DNA of 64,000 nucleotides from Laccaria trichodermophora (GCA_018417955.1 JACTVC010000019.1:124001-188000); one strand, 5' to 3'. Counted from the first letter of the stretch, positions 1 through 11,903 are shown. A program made the numbers and translations. The notes: generated from the sequence alone by a model not told the origin.

Positions 1-604
1 GAGCGTCAAGTTCTGCAGAGGATGTTCCTAGATTAATTAATGGAATCAGATTAGATTAGATTTCGGGTTTTATGAATGGCAACAAACCCCCAAGAGCAGC
101 TGCACCAAACAGCTCCGCAGCATTATTGAGATCGGCGTTGAGCTCCTTCTCCTTATCCCTCCTTGCCTTTTCTCGAGGATCAAGAACTGCATCCGAGTCG
201 TATTCGTCAGAATTTTCGCCATTAGCTTGCCGCAGAGCTTTCTCCGCTTCTTTTTCTGCCAATTTCTGCTTGAGAGTGCCTTTCTTCTTCAGTAAAGCGA
301 CTGGTGCGGGTTTGGCTTCTTCCTCTGACTCTTCCTCTGATGATTCTTCCCAGTCGCTCTTGGAAAGGCTTGAGTGGGGTAAGAACACGTTGTGAGACAG
401 AACATACCACAGGCCCTTCCTCCTCCTTATCTTCTCCTTCCCATTTCGATTTTACTGGCTTCGCAACAGCAGGCTTTGCAGGTGCTGCAGGTTTGCCCTT
501 GACCACTGGCGCGGCGTCGCTGTCTGATTCTTCTAAAACAACGGATCAGTATGAGCGATTCATGTTGTAAACTAGAAATGAGAGACGTCACCCCAGTCCG
601 ACAT
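1..604 (-). CDS. HCR1: eIF3 subunit J (eIF3j/Hcr1), 3' end cut by window edge
   Basis: Loosely attached subunit of translation initiation factor 3, acting in the cytoplasm in 40S binding and start-codon selection (family knowledge). Four exons can be placed on the minus strand: 604-592, 532-408, 358-88 and 27-1 (continuing off the window). All junctions are GT..AG and keep phase. The protein starts MSDWEESDSDAAP, as eIF3j does. A Lys/Glu-rich stretch with WEGEDKEEE and SDWEESSEEE follows, then KKKGTLKQKLAEKE and the conserved NNAAELFGAAALGGTSSAEL. The start is the ATG at 604, inside the family's usual MSDW motif. It is divergent from COQ9 across 126 bp. The last third of the protein lies outside the window. 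Confidence is high. Confidence 0.92.
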
Positions 605-730
605 ATGAAGTGTACGATGTGGATGAGAAAGAGGAATGTTATCAATTTTGTTCAATCTGCATAAGATCAGGTTCAGGGTTATTTTGTCGGCTTTTACCGG
701 CGTTATCCTTGCCCAGTGCTTTTCGCTTGA
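605..730. promoter_or_regulatory. shared divergent promoter, eIF3j / COQ9
   Basis: The 126 bp between the two divergent start codons must hold both promoters and both 5' leaders. No clear TATA box is visible. Inferred from layout only. Confidence 0.5.
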
Positions 731-1543
731 ATGCAGCAGACACGCTTGCTCAAGCTCGCCTTGCCCCTCGTACGGACCCATGGCTTCACCCGCGAGGCTC
801 TGGCGCGCTCGGTTATTCAGCTTCCAGCAACAGAAGCCCATATGGACCCTCTTCCCGACGCGGCGGTGTCAGCGCTCTTCGGTAGTGGTGACCAAGCACG
901 GAAAACACTCATCGACGCATGGCTAACAGAAGGGATACATCAGCTGCAGTTCGTTGATGTCAAGGCAAGCACAGGAAGTAGTGCGACGGTGAGAGAGCTG
1001 CTCCGGGCAAGGCTGGCGTATAACGAGCCGGTTCTGGGATATCTCCCTGAGGTCTGTTTTTCTATCGCTCTTGAGTGTTCCATTGGTGCTGAGGGGTGTA
1101 ATTCAAGGCCTTTGCCCTTATGGCATCTCCGGTTTCTGGTTCACCGCCATTGGATCCGATACCTGCGTTGAAACACGCGACAGGGATAGCCAACCAGGTG
1201 TGTTATATTTCTGGAGACGCTTCTCTACAGGTGAGTTGTTCAATTTCGTTTTTGCACTCCTTGGGGCTGATGAATTTTCCAGATGGCTTGGTATACCCGT
1301 AGAGCATCTCTAGCAGCAATATACATGGCAGCTGGTAAGATTCGCGTCTTTCAGAAGAATCACCCGCTAAACAACCTTCCAGAGCTTCACCAACTAACTT
1401 CCCCGAAAACTGCCTACGCATTCCTCGACTCCCTCTTCGAATCATCGTCCTCCATCGAATCTACGCTCGGCGAGGTATCCCTGTTCTCAAACTATATCAT
1501 AAAGAGCTGGAAGGGGATACTCAAAAGTTCAGGGATGCTCTGA
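731..1543 (+). CDS. COQ9: COQ9-like ubiquinone biosynthesis protein
   Basis: Mitochondrial lipid-binding protein that works with COQ7 in ubiquinone synthesis (family knowledge). Exons 731-1051, 1108-1230, 1283-1334 and 1383-1543 join in phase to 218 residues. Recognisable COQ9 blocks are THGFTREALARSV, VSALFGSGDQARKTLI, LLRARLAYNEPVLGYLPEAF, GSPPLDPIPALKHATGIANQ, SGDASLQMAWYTRRASLAA and ELHQLTSPKTAYAFLDSL. A TGA lies directly upstream in frame, so no longer N-terminal mitochondrial presequence can be encoded in this exon. Either the presequence is very short or an upstream exon was missed. Divergent from eIF3j. Confidence 0.9.
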
Positions 1544-1789
1544 ACACGAACACGAGAACGCGAGTTGATTCACTCCATGCTGTTATACCTGTACTTACAA
1601 CGAGCAATATAATAAAGTTCTGACTCGAGGTTGAACCCAGCTCCCCCTGGAACAAAGTGAAGTTCTTTTAGACCTAGAAAACAACCCTACTCGAATCGCA
1701 AACGTTTTTAAGCGTGCGCATGCGCAGTCCCCGCCGAGGATCTGGACAGTATCTCCCATCTCATCGAGTTCTCAAAGGGATGCACAGAC

Positions 1790-2640
1790 CTCCCCCCATG
1801 ACCAGTTCAAGACCAGAAAGAAAAGTTTGCGGATATGGTTAAGCCAGTGGAGGCCCGAGGGCACTGTAATTTGGTCATCTCTCATGATCAATCGGGGCTC
1901 AATGATGAAATGAACCGCGTGCCGGTGCAGAATGGCTTGTTCCCTGTTCGATGGGCTGAGGGCCTGGAAGTCAAGGTCTGTGTCTTTGACCTAATCATGA
2001 TGTTGGGATCTCATCCTTTTTCGGGTCAACAGCTGTTTTGAAAACCTCAGCGCGCAGAAGCTAGGCAAGGCAGGCATTTTGCAAGAGTTTCCCTTTGGTA
2101 CGACTCGCGACAAGATTTTCGTCACTGAAGAGTGCGCCAATACGCATGCTGTGGCCTCTTTGTCCGGGGGAGTGTCATCTCCTCATCTTGTTCTGGGTCG
2201 GGGCCAATGAATCCCACTTTATCAGAGGCTAAACATGCGCTCCTCGGTGCCACCTGTGTAATGCATCATGATCTTCGACAATTACGTCGTCTTGTCAAGC
2301 CTCGCTCGCACCCTCTTTTCGATTGCAACACACCAATCATAGATCCCCTCTGCCGAGTAATACGCCATGCGGACATTCTTCTCGCACTCACCGTACCTCT
2401 GGCCGTAGAGAACAGCGGCCTCTCTTCCTAGCAGTTGGGCGCTGACTCACTGGAAGGAAAGAGAACGTTTCGTCGGTTCTAATCCTTTTACACAATGGAT
2501 CCTAAAGTCACAATCATGCACGATCCCTCGAAGCAGCAACAGTGCCTCTTTGCAACGCAGGTTAGTCTTCTTCGTGCTTCTCTTCCTTGGTTGGTTTGCT
2601 GAGTTGGTGTCCTTTCCAGTTCAAGATCGGTGAGGCTCAC
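1790..2640 (+). pseudogene. decayed fragment of CCT5 (TCP-1 epsilon chaperonin subunit)
   Basis: Short stretches in changing frames match the C-terminal half of chaperonin subunit CCT5 in the correct order. These are KFADMV...CNLVIS...QNGLFPVRW (about 1830-1970), LSAQKLGKAG...FGTTRDKIFVTEECAN (2045-2140), VRGS then EAKHALLGATCV (2155-2265), LAVENSGLS near 2400-2430, and HDPSKQQQCLFATQ then FKIGE near 2518-2630. Frames break repeatedly and stops interrupt, so this cannot make a subunit. It looks like an old partial copy; the real gene must be elsewhere. An intron-like GT at 2561 suggests a DNA-level duplication rather than a processed copy. Confidence 0.75.
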
Positions 2641-2985
2641 ATTCATGACATTCTTGACATTCGCTGACTATTGCTTGCTCACTTGTTTGGACGATGTGAA
2701 AACAGCAGGACCACACGACGATTAGACAAGTAGAATGACCTTGTGTCGTCGTAGGAAGCATACACTCTGGTTAATGGAAAACGTACTACCATCTCGCTCA
2801 AACAATCTCTGAAAATGGTTTCCTTTCCCCGAAGCAAGTATCCATCCCGAGTTCAAGCTTAAATTCGAATCAAAAAGAGAAATACGAAATACAATAAGGA
2901 AAGTTTTTCCGTCCCTAGCCTACAGAGTCGCGCTAGAGGGCTTTAGAGTTATGTATGAGTCACGTATCCACGAATCAAGCATATA
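2641..2985. other. intergenic, no gene seen
   Basis: No supported gene or repeat was recognised between the CCT5 remnant and the minisatellite. Confidence 0.4.
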
Positions 2986-4005
2986 TAAAGCATAATGGGT
3001 ATCTGAGCAAAGACAGTGGTGGGGTGCGTTGTGGGCTTGAGCATAAGGTGGTATGCGACCGGTGAGGTTCCGAGGCAAGACAGTAGTTTGGTGCTTGTGA
3101 GCGTGAGCATAAGGCGGTATGCGACCAGTGGGGTTGCTTTGCGAACTTGAGCATAAGGAGGTATGCGACCAGTGAGGTTCCGAGTAAAGACAGTAGTTTG
3201 GTGCTTGTGAGCGTGAGCATAAGGCGGTATGCGACCAGTGGGGTTGCTTTGCGAGCTTGAGCATAAGGAGGTATGCGACCGGTGAGGTTCCGAGTAAAGA
3301 CAGTGGTTTAGTGCTTGTGAGCCGTGAGCATAAGGTGGTATGCGGCCAGTGGGGGTGCTTTGCGAGCTTGAGCATAAGGCGGTATGCGACCAGTGGGGGT
3401 GCTTTGTGAGCTTGGGCATAAGGTGGTATGCGACCTGTTGGGGTGCTTTGCGAGTGTAAGCATAAGGCGGTATGCGACCAGTGGGGGTGAGCTTGGGCAT
3501 AAGATGGTATGCGTCCAGTGAGGGTGCTTTGCGAGGGTGAACATAAGGTGGTATGCGGCCAGTGAGGGTGCTTTGCTAGCTTGAGCATAAGGCGGTATGC
3601 GACCGGTGGGGGTGCTTTGTGAGCGTGAGCATGAGGTGGTATGCGGCCAGTGGGGGTGCTTTGCGAGCGTGAGCATAAGGCGGTATGCGACCAGTGGGGT
3701 GCTTTGCGAGCTTGAAGTTGAGAAAAAGGCATAAGGTTCAGTGAAGTGCTTTGCGAGCTTGAGCATAAGGCGGTATGCGACCAGTAAAGTGTTTTATGAG
3801 CTTGAGTATAAGGTTCAGTGGGGTGCTTTGCGAGCTTGAGCATAAGGCGGTATGCGGCCATTGGGGTTTCATGGTTTTGGTTCTTTGCGAGCGTGAGCAT
3901 AAGGTGGTACGGGGCCAGTCGAGTTCCGAGTAAAGACAATGGTTTTGGTGCTTGTGAGCGTGAGCATAAGGTGGTATGCGTCGACCAGTTGGGAGTTCCA
4001 AGGAC
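2986..4005. repeat. minisatellite, ~44-bp unit, about 20 copies
   Basis: A tandem array whose unit contains GAGCATAAGGCGGTATGCGA followed by CCAGTGGGGGTGCTTTGCGA. Spacing between equivalent positions is 44 bp in the regular part (for example TGCTT at 3356, 3400 and 3444). The left and right margins have longer variant units carrying a GTTCCGAGTAAAGACAGT insert. Because 44 is not a multiple of 3, the minus strand reads as long open frames cycling three peptide phases (GRIPPYAQ, YRLMLKLAK, HWSHTALCS). The 384-residue minus frame at 2920-4074 is best explained as a product of the repeat. Confidence 0.9.
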
Positions 4006-4059
4006 AGATTGCACGTCGAGAGAAGCAGAAGGCAGCAAAGAGTTCGAAAAAAAGCAGAT

Positions 4060-4330
4060 GATGAAACCAAGCAAGGATAATTCAGATGTTCAGATAATGA
4101 AACCGTGTAATGACTGTGGCGCCAAGTAAGCTTGAGGCTTGAGGCGATGCGTATCCAGAGACTCAAGAATGAATCCAAACCGAAATCCAGAGAGAAAAAA
4201 CCAAGCAAGCACAATTCAGATGTTCAGATGATGAGACCGAGTAATGACTGTGGCGCCAAGTAAGTTTGAGTTTGAGGCGATGCGTATCCAGAGGCCAAAG
4301 AATAAATCCCAAACCGAAATCCAGAGAGCG
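4060..4330. repeat. ~134-bp imperfect tandem duplication
   Basis: A segment containing CAATTCAGATGTTCAGATGA and AATGACTGTGGCGCCAAGTA occurs at about 4075 and again at about 4209. The motif CAAACCGAAATCCAGAGAG recurs at about 4176 and 4311. It abuts the minisatellite, so the locus has expanded by more than one slippage or unequal-exchange event. Confidence 0.75.
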
Positions 4331-4466
4331 ATAAAGTAGCGAGTAGACCAGAAAAGAGTAGATCCCGTGTAGGCTTGAGGGCATGGCGCTCGAGTTGTAT
4401 CGAGAAAAGCCGACTGAGGCTGGAAGAGATGAGAGTCAAGCTGAAGGCAGACAGTGGCGTGGCATA

Positions 4467-7400
4467 TTAGACTTTGAAATGATGAGCGACCTTGTTCATG
4501 AACTTATCGATAGCCCCGCCCGCTTTCTTGATCCATCGGAAGATTTGCCTCTTGGGTTTCTCCGGAACGTCCTTGCTAGCATCGGGCCTTGGGTAGTGAT
4601 AGTCGAGGCAGGGAACGGTAGCGAAGGAAGTTACATCAGACATCGACTCGTCGAAAAGATTAACAGAGAAAAGAGGATCCGACTCCTCGGAGATGGCTGA
4701 GATGATAGACGCCGCCTGAGGAGAGTGAGAAACCCGTAGATAAGAAGACAAGTCCTGGTAGATGGAAGTATCCCGTTGGGCCAAGGCTGGGGTGTGGACG
4801 GTGGCTCGTAATGGAAGAGGTCCTTGCACCAAGGTGGGTTTCTTCGGTTGCGGAGCTTCTTTGAGTTGAAGCTTTGAGAGTGAAAGCATTACGGCCTTTT
4901 CCTTGGGGGTAGCGAAGAGAGCGTCGGAGAACTGAAGGCTCTCGTGAACGGAATATTCTTGCGTCTTGGGAACGACTGGCCAAGTAGACTTCTCTTCCTT
5001 AGTCGCACTCACAGAAAGAGCCAAGTCTGATAGTTCTGGCATACGATCCGATTGCTTGCTTGCATTGGAATAGAGGGCAGAAGATAGTGGCAGGGGTACT
5101 TGCGATGGGCCAAGAACAGAGTCCAGTTGCTTGGACGTGTCATCAACAGCCGTAGAGGTTCTGGGATGGGCTGATACTGAGATTACAGGCGGAGAAACCA
5201 CTGGCTCCGCTGCATTGTCCATAGTACAATTCTCAGTTGGGGATTGAGGCTGGTCGAGCTCCCGTAAAACGTCGCCCGCGTACTCGTATGCAGGGAATGG
5301 GTCACTTCCCTCGGCGTATGGTTCCCCAACGAAAACCTTTTCGAGATACTGAAGACGGCTTGAAGCCAACTGCGAAACATTCGTCGAAGGAACCCACGGG
5401 GCTGTGAATCAATATGTTAGATGTGCTTTGGATATGTATGAACGAAGACTCACGAGTGAGCTGGTAGTCCTCGACATCGTCGAAGTCGCTATCGATTCAG
5501 GTCAGAGGGGGGAAAAAGAACACAAATGAATGTATGCTTACATGTCGTCGAAGAGGCGGTGGGAAACTATCCCAGGAAATTTGAACCGCTTGCTCGGCTC
5601 TTTCCGCAGAAGCTGACAAGCACAGAGGTCAGTTGGTGAATAGAGAGTCACCTCAAATGTACACACCTTCTCCAAGAAATCCTTGGTCGTCGCGTCCACG
5701 TCCACGTCCGCCTCCGTTTCGTATGGGAGCGGTGCCTCTCTTATTAAAAGAACTGTGTCTTCGAAGGTGTTGGCGCACCATGGGATCTGTAGACACCTTC
5801 GGATTAACGATACGATATGCATCATAAGCGAAGAACTCACGTCGCCAGTAACCATCTCGTAGAAGGTTATTCCAAGAGACCACCAATCGGTCTCGTAAGA
5901 GTACGGTTCCCGTGAAATGGCCTCTGGTGACATATATGGAATGGTGCCAACGAAGGCATCCGTCATCTGGGTCTCTTCGTCGGTTGAGAGGTCACGGGCG
6001 TGCACATGATCTAGGCACTCTACGTCCTCGCCGTATAAATCTTGGGACATCCAGTCCTTGCATAAGCCGAAGTCGGCTAAACATAAGTGGCCGTCGCCCT
6101 TTATCAGGATGTTCGCCGGCTTGATATCGCGGTGGACAACGCCGTTGCGATGAATATAGTTAATGGCGCAGACCTTTGTACGTTGTATCAGAGTCTGAAG
6201 ATCAATGAGAGCCGAGCACGTACCGCTTCAGCCAGATAGAACTTTGCCGCAGCAAGATCCAAAACTTTCCTCTTCTTCAACAACTGCCGCAAATCACCTC
6301 CTGAGTGGAACCCCTGAAAATAATAATAATGAGATGAGTCGAATGAATGTATGTTGTAGAAGGGACACGAACCGTAACGATATAGAAGTTCTCTGTATCA
6401 TGGAAGCTAGCTTGTAAGTCGAGAACGAAGGGGCACTCCCTCAGACGATGGAGGAGGCGCTGTTCTTGCAGAAGCATCCTTACGCACTCCGTCGCATGTT
6501 TGGGGTTGACTTTGACTGCAAGAAGTTTGGATGGATCGGGCCCGTGAGCAAGGTATACTTGCCCCTGGGCTCCCCTGCCCAAAATACGGCGGAGCTGTAG
6601 GTTGCGGACGGCGTCCTTTCGTTGGTTTGCCAGGCCGGCAAGAGGATCAGCCACATTCTGAACCCTCCTCGCACGATGGATCACAAAAGATTCAGAAGAG
6701 GATGAGAGAGCAAAGGATGGGTCGTTCGTTGTGATAGATAGCTTGGGTACGGGCTTGCGTTTCACTACAACTCCGCGAATAGGGGTCCCAGCGATGGGGG
6801 CGCGGATGGGAGCTACGTATTCCTGTTGTGGGGGAGGAGTGAAATGTCTGGGAAGAGGAGCGAAGCCGCTGCTTGTGGATAGGATAGGGCCAGCGTTCAC
6901 CACCCGAAGTGGTTGACGAGGACGGCGACGAAGGGGGCCCTGGGGGACACGGCGGATGGGAACATGAGAACTGGAACTGGAGGAGGAGGAGCAGGGGTCG
7001 GGGTTGGTGACCTGTAAAATTCTTGCGCGAGCTTGGTGCACGGAGGAAACTCCATAGTGGCCCAGGAGGCGGGCTGCTGCGACTTGGGGTTGAACTCCCC
7101 TGTTCATATATACGAGTTGAACTTCTTCGAATGCCGATCCCTAAAACGATGTCAATTAGATAATGATGCGATCCTAAGATAGGGATCAACTGACTGCGCT
7201 GATATCACTCTCCTCAGACTCCTCATGGCTTGACGGTCCATTGTTGAAGATGTCGTCGACAACTTGAGGCAAAGTTTCTTCGCGAACAGGAGATCCTTCG
7301 ACGGGGCTGACTTCGATCGGCGAGACGTCGCCAGGGAGGCCGATTACAGGGGACAGGCAGATATCTTGAACCAGGCCAGAGTCCGAGAAGGCCAGCAGAA

Positions 7401-7785
7401 GCTGGGCGCGTTCCTGTATCAAGGTGTAAGAAGGTGAATATACTTTCAATGCCTCAAAGTCATACCTCATCCTGAGATAGGTGATAGGTATGTGATCGTG
7501 TATGAATGAACGAATGCAAACTCACCTCCGTCAATACGACACCTTCCGCCTCATCCGCTCCAGATGGGATTTCTTGTTGCACAGACAGACGTTTGGGTGC
7601 TTCGGACAACACGGACATCATCTCCTATAACGAGAGTCGATAGAATAGGGTCAGCATGGTGAACCTATGAGGATGGGTGACCTTACGATCGCTGCGACTG
7701 CACGGGCAATCTCCGCCTCCTCTTCAGCGTTGGGCGTGTCAGACAAATTCGGAAAAGAAATACGACAAGATTCAACAGAGAACAT
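4467..7785 (-). CDS. serine/threonine protein kinase with long disordered flanks
   Basis: Ten exons, all in phase, predict 922 residues: 7785-7687, 7624-7526, 7413-7195, 7140-6373, 6313-6224, 6173-5841, 5786-5667, 5612-5542, 5488-5454 and 5401-4467. The kinase core is complete: glycine loop GRGAQGQVYLA, lysine motif LAVKV, catalytic loop VHRDIKPANIL, ADFGLC, activation segment GTIPYMSPEAI and DWWSLGITFYEMVTGD. The DWWSLG wording is AGC-like, but no C-terminal hydrophobic motif was found. The N-terminal ~230 residues are Ser/Pro/Arg-rich and disordered. The C-terminal ~300 residues are low in complexity and end in a basic KPKRQIFRWIKKAG stretch. The start at 7785 is the ATG joining cleanly to exon 2. 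All key residues are present, so it is probably active. Substrate unknown. Confidence 0.85.
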
Positions 7786-8849
7786 ATTTGCGTGTTATAT
7801 CAGGTGTAAAGTTGTAGAGTAGAGCTTGGTTGGGTAGCAGAGTATACTTTCGATGGCGGTATGCTTGATGCGAGTGCGTTCGAGTGTAAGGTTGCTAAAG
7901 AGAGCGAGGGAGGCCCTGAAAAGGTTTTTATAGCCTGCCAGAGCTAGGGGCTGACCATTTGTGTCTTGGACTGGGTTGGATAAATTTATGGCTAACGCCT
8001 TGGAATTGTCCCTGCGGTTGGGATCTGGACTAGATGTTGACCATTTTCGCGTTCGATCTCGCCCTCAAACACGTGTGGTTTCACAACGCGTAAGGGAATC
8101 TGTATTACTTGCGGAAACGCGTCGGTAGACGCGTAAATGAAAATTTGTGGTTGTGAGCCATTTTTTGCGAAATCCGAACGTGATCGCGTCCTGATAGGGC
8201 TGAGGTCAAGGTCAAGGACGATGATTTCGGCTGTTTTTCTTTCAGTAACCTGGTTTTAGCAATGAATAAAGGAATCGAGGACGTACGTCCCAACGTAAGT
8301 TTCTGGTGCGGTGCTGGCGACGTTTGAGAACAAGTTGTGGTTATGTGTTTACTCTGTCAACGTTGTTTCTTGAGTCAACCATGACATCAAAACATGAAGT
8401 CGACCCGACACCAGTCAACGCACAAAGAAATAAGTCATATGGCGAAAAAATCGTTATGAAAAGTACTTGCGCTACCTAATGCCTATAGATTTCTGTGATT
8501 TTTTGGAAAACCCAACGAATACTACGCTCTCACCGTGACTTTCTGCTCAAAGTCGATCTGAGCAGCCGTTCGCCTCGACACCAGCGCAGCCTTAAAACTT
8601 TTGAGAAGATGAAAATAGCGTTTGTCCTTGGGCGATTATAGAGTCTGTCCTACGGTACTCATTTCGTTGTCCAATCGCTGTCATGTCCACTTAGGCTAAC
8701 CTTGTTACAGGTTGCGCATTTTCACAAGTTAGTGGCAGGTACCTGGAGTATCAGTGCCCGCTCTTGGGTGAACGATCTTCATACATAACAAGCATTCACG
8801 AGAAAACCAGACCTTTCCGGCGAATCTGCCTACCGTTATCGAGCCCCAG
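7786..8849. other. intergenic, kinase upstream region
   Basis: About 1 kb upstream of the kinase start. No supported coding region, RNA gene or repeat was seen; short open frames here look random. Confidence 0.4.
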
Positions 8850-10115
8850 TCAACCAAATTCTTTCAACCGCATCAGCAAATTTACCATACATAACCAGAC
8901 CAATGAATGTTGGCGGGCAGCCTTTCCTCTTTCACCCAGACCTCGACTTTGTGCCACCGTCAATCGTCCACAGGTCTCTACACTGTTCCGGCCTGTAATT
9001 TCTGGCGCTAAATCAAGGCTAATGTGCCTTGTCTGGCCTGACGACAACATATTGTTAAGGTCGGAGTAGATAATGACCAGACTGTTGCCTTTCTGAATCT
9101 TAAGGGCATTATCAAACTTAAACACGCTCCTAGGCTCGATGAGGTCGCGGCACCCTATTTGGCCCTTGGGAAGTGTCCCGTTCCTGCCAAGTAGGTGAGT
9201 ACCCGTACCTCCTTTTCAACGGTGACTGAAACGTAGACGTTGCTCGCAGAAAATGAGGCCCGCCTTCCCTCGTTGCCTAGCCTTCTCAAGGAGCGTCAGC
9301 AGTCCAATGCCAAACTTCCTGCGATGGATCCTTCAGCTCTTGGAGATCCTGCAAATTTTTCGAAGATTTAGGAAACTGATACTGAGAAAGTCGTATGGAG
9401 TCGACCCCGGGATGCCGATGCAACAATTCCCGTGATTTCCTGTCACCCCACCTTCCGTCAATTCATTGATGATTGCAAGAACCAATACACTGGTTAGGTA
9501 CTTGACAACAGCAATGTCCAATTTCAGAACTTTGAGAAATTCTGGAGGATAATAGAATACCTGCCACCAACACCCATAATCTCCTCCAAGGCCTCGCAAT
9601 TTTGGAGGGGCGAGATTGGAACATGGCGAATGCACAGAACTAGGCAAACTTCAAAACTTTTGCGATAAACTCGTCTGTGTAAATGCGACCCGGCTGTGTA
9701 CAGTAGGATAAGATAGAATTCTTGCTGTCGCTTCTACCCACATCTTTCCTGTCCAATTGCCAACATCACGGTACACTGGTTGAATCAGGCAGAGAGGCAC
9801 GCGACTTGATTCTGTCAAAGAAGGCCGTCATATGGCACGATGCATGGCCCAGTTAAGAGATGTTCGCGTATCCCTGCCATGAACGGTGCAGGTTGCAACC
9901 CCTTGGCTTCCAATGTCTCAATGTCACCGGCATAAGCATCGGGACTCAAATGTAAAGCTCTTTCCATCGCGGTCACAGATGTAGATAGGATTCACTTCCA
10001 AGTCGAAAGCGTCGAGGATTCGGCAAAAAACGTCGTCGATCCTCCCGTCGTCTGGATCCGAGGTTTTCAGAAATTTCTGGATTTTTTCTACGTCAATGAT
10101 GTATCCCTGAAGGTA
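8850..10115 (-). pseudogene. unidentified decayed gene, minus strand
   Basis: Several protein-like stretches lie on the minus strand in different frames: GYIIDVEKIQKFLKTSDPDD (about 10112-10050), then EVNPIYICDRDGKSFTFES. After a one-base slip comes GDIETLEAKGLQPAPFMAGI (about 9930-9870), and after another slip FFDRIKSRASLPDS. A 104-residue frame (9647-9333) and a 91-residue frame (9125-8850) follow. The first stretch is preceded by a good acceptor (CTTACTTACCTTCAG), as if it were an exon. Frame changes without splice sites suggest a dead gene. I do not recognise the family. Confidence 0.4.
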
Positions 10116-10289
10116 AGTAAGTCTACCTCGTGTAAGAACAGGTTTCGAAAAGGATAAGCAGAATTATCATACCATGGGTTTGCAGAACTGGCGTCAATCA
10201 GTTTGCAAGACTGTCCTTGGACCTTTCCTACAGAGGGAAAAGACCAGTACATACCATACTTATTCTGACGTAATCTGTCTTCGTCCCTA

Positions 10290-10880
10290 CATGTCCGCCT
10301 CCTGAACGTTCCCCTTCACGAAGCATTCACGATCCTAGCAATCTCTTCAGGCCACGAGCGCGTCTGCCGCTTCTCCAAGCTATGCACGGGCTTTGAACTC
10401 CTCTAGCGGGACACGGTGCTCAGTGACCCGAGGGGATTGGACGATGGGACGCGTTTTTGTATTATGGATCCTGGTACCGCTTGCTTCCAGCCGAAGGTGA
10501 AGGCGCGCATGAAAGGAAAATTTGGCATCGACAACACTTCGAAATGACCCGAAACTGTGCCTGTGCTAGTCGGCCTCATGAAATCGGACGTTCACCTAGC
10601 TGGAACGTTTTCTTGGGTTGACATTGATTGAGTAGGGCGCAAGTACTGCCTAGGCATTGTACGAGACCTTGTCGGATGGGGTTGGTTAGTATGAAGGAAA
10701 GGATAGAGGGCACCTAAGACACATCGGTGGGTTTTGTGTTTCTTGACATGTGTACATGGTGAAGATCTTTGTCCGTCTTTTGCAGGGAGCAGCTCCGTAC
10801 TTTTTTTTTCGAAGGATGGCGACGCATATAGTCGTAGCCGTGTGGCCTGTAAAACTCTCTCATCTCGAAGGACGGCGACA
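10290..10880 (+). pseudogene. dead tandem paralogue of the gene at 11188
   Basis: The nucleotide sequence parallels 11230-11520 closely: GGCCACGAGCGCGTCTGCCG against GGGCACGAGCGCATCTGTCG, then a matching GAACTCCTC block, GGGACGCG and TGGATCCTGGT. Here an in-frame TAG replaces the CAG codon within the GAACTCCTC block. The counterpart of the last exon is near 10778-10880 (GGGAGCAGCTCCG, then AAGGATGGCGAC) and is itself partly repeated. It is a degraded copy of the downstream gene. Confidence 0.6.
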
Positions 10881-11187
10881 CATAGAGTCGCAGCCGCCCA
10901 GTCCGTGGAACTCTATCATCTCTTAGGAACTCCATCGTCCCCATGAAGCTATGGTCTCTATGAAGGCTTTGAATGGATTGGTCACCAGTCAGCGTATCAA
11001 ATGAGGCGAGAACACGAATATCAACCAGTGTCACCATTCACTCAAACTCTACTAAAGCATCAATCGAGGAGTCTTCTGCTAGCCCATCAATTGGCTCATG
11101 ATCATTACGTTGGACGCTCGGAATGACCGGTCCACCGATATATAAGTAACCCTTCAATAAAAGAAATAACCATCACGTCGTCCAGCC

Positions 11188-11903
11188 ATGTCAACTCCAT
11201 CGCACAACTTGCCCAAACCCAACTTCTTTTTGAACCACATTGTCACTCTCCCCCTCCCTCTCCACCAAACATTCCCGATTCTCGGAACATCAGAAGGGCA
11301 CGAGCGCATCTGTCGTCTTTGCAAGGTCGTCATGGGCGTTGAACTCCTCCAGCAGGACACGGTGTACACTGGCCCAGGCGGGCTGGGCGACGGAACGCGG
11401 TTTCGTACTTTGGATCCTGGTGCTGCACCTGCGCTTGCAGCTGGAGATAATCATGATTATGGATTTGGAGGGAAAAAAGTACACAGGCAACACTTCACAA
11501 TGACCGAAACCGTGCCTCTCTTATTTGGTCTCATCGAGTCCATGTTCGGCTCACGGGGACGTATTGCTAGGCTGACTTCGAGGAGGCTGCGACCAGTGCA
11601 TATACGGTGCATGAGACCATAGCCGACGGTGTTGGGATTACAATATGGAAGTTGAGGTTCCTTGAGGAGGTTGAGGTCGATGTTGGGGAATGGCAGGAAT
11701 ATGTGAAGGGGACGAGGCTGACCGGGAGGATTGAGGGTTGGGCACCGGCGTGGGCGAGGCCTATCTCTCAGTATATGTGTGCTGATGTGCATCGGTCAGT
11801 TTTGCGTTTTTCTCGTTTCGTTCGATGCTAATCTTGGCGCAGGGAGCAAATGGAGAAATTCCATACATTGTTTCCAAAAGATGGCGACCATGTAGAATCA
11901 TAA
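11188..11903 (+). CDS. hypothetical protein, probably frameshifted
   Basis: Exon 1 opens at the ATG at 11188 (MSTPSHNLPKPNF). It reads through GHERICRLCKVVMGVELLQQ and HFTMTETVPLLFGLIES to about 11545. The better continuation, ADFEEAATSAYTVHETIADG through EVDVGEWQEYVKGTRL, then lies in another frame (about 11573-11795). I found no splice pair that joins the two phases. A clean intron (11796-11842 region, GTCAGT..GCGCAG) leads to a last exon ending EQMEKFHTLFPKDGDHVES with TAA at 11901-11903. The family is unknown to me. A dead paralogue lies about 900 bp upstream. This copy may itself be a young pseudogene, or the frame break may be an assembly error. Confidence 0.45.

Noticed and set aside
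2920..4074. 384-residue minus-strand frame resembling a repeat protein
   Set aside because: Produced by the 44-bp minisatellite, which gives the same peptides in three phases.
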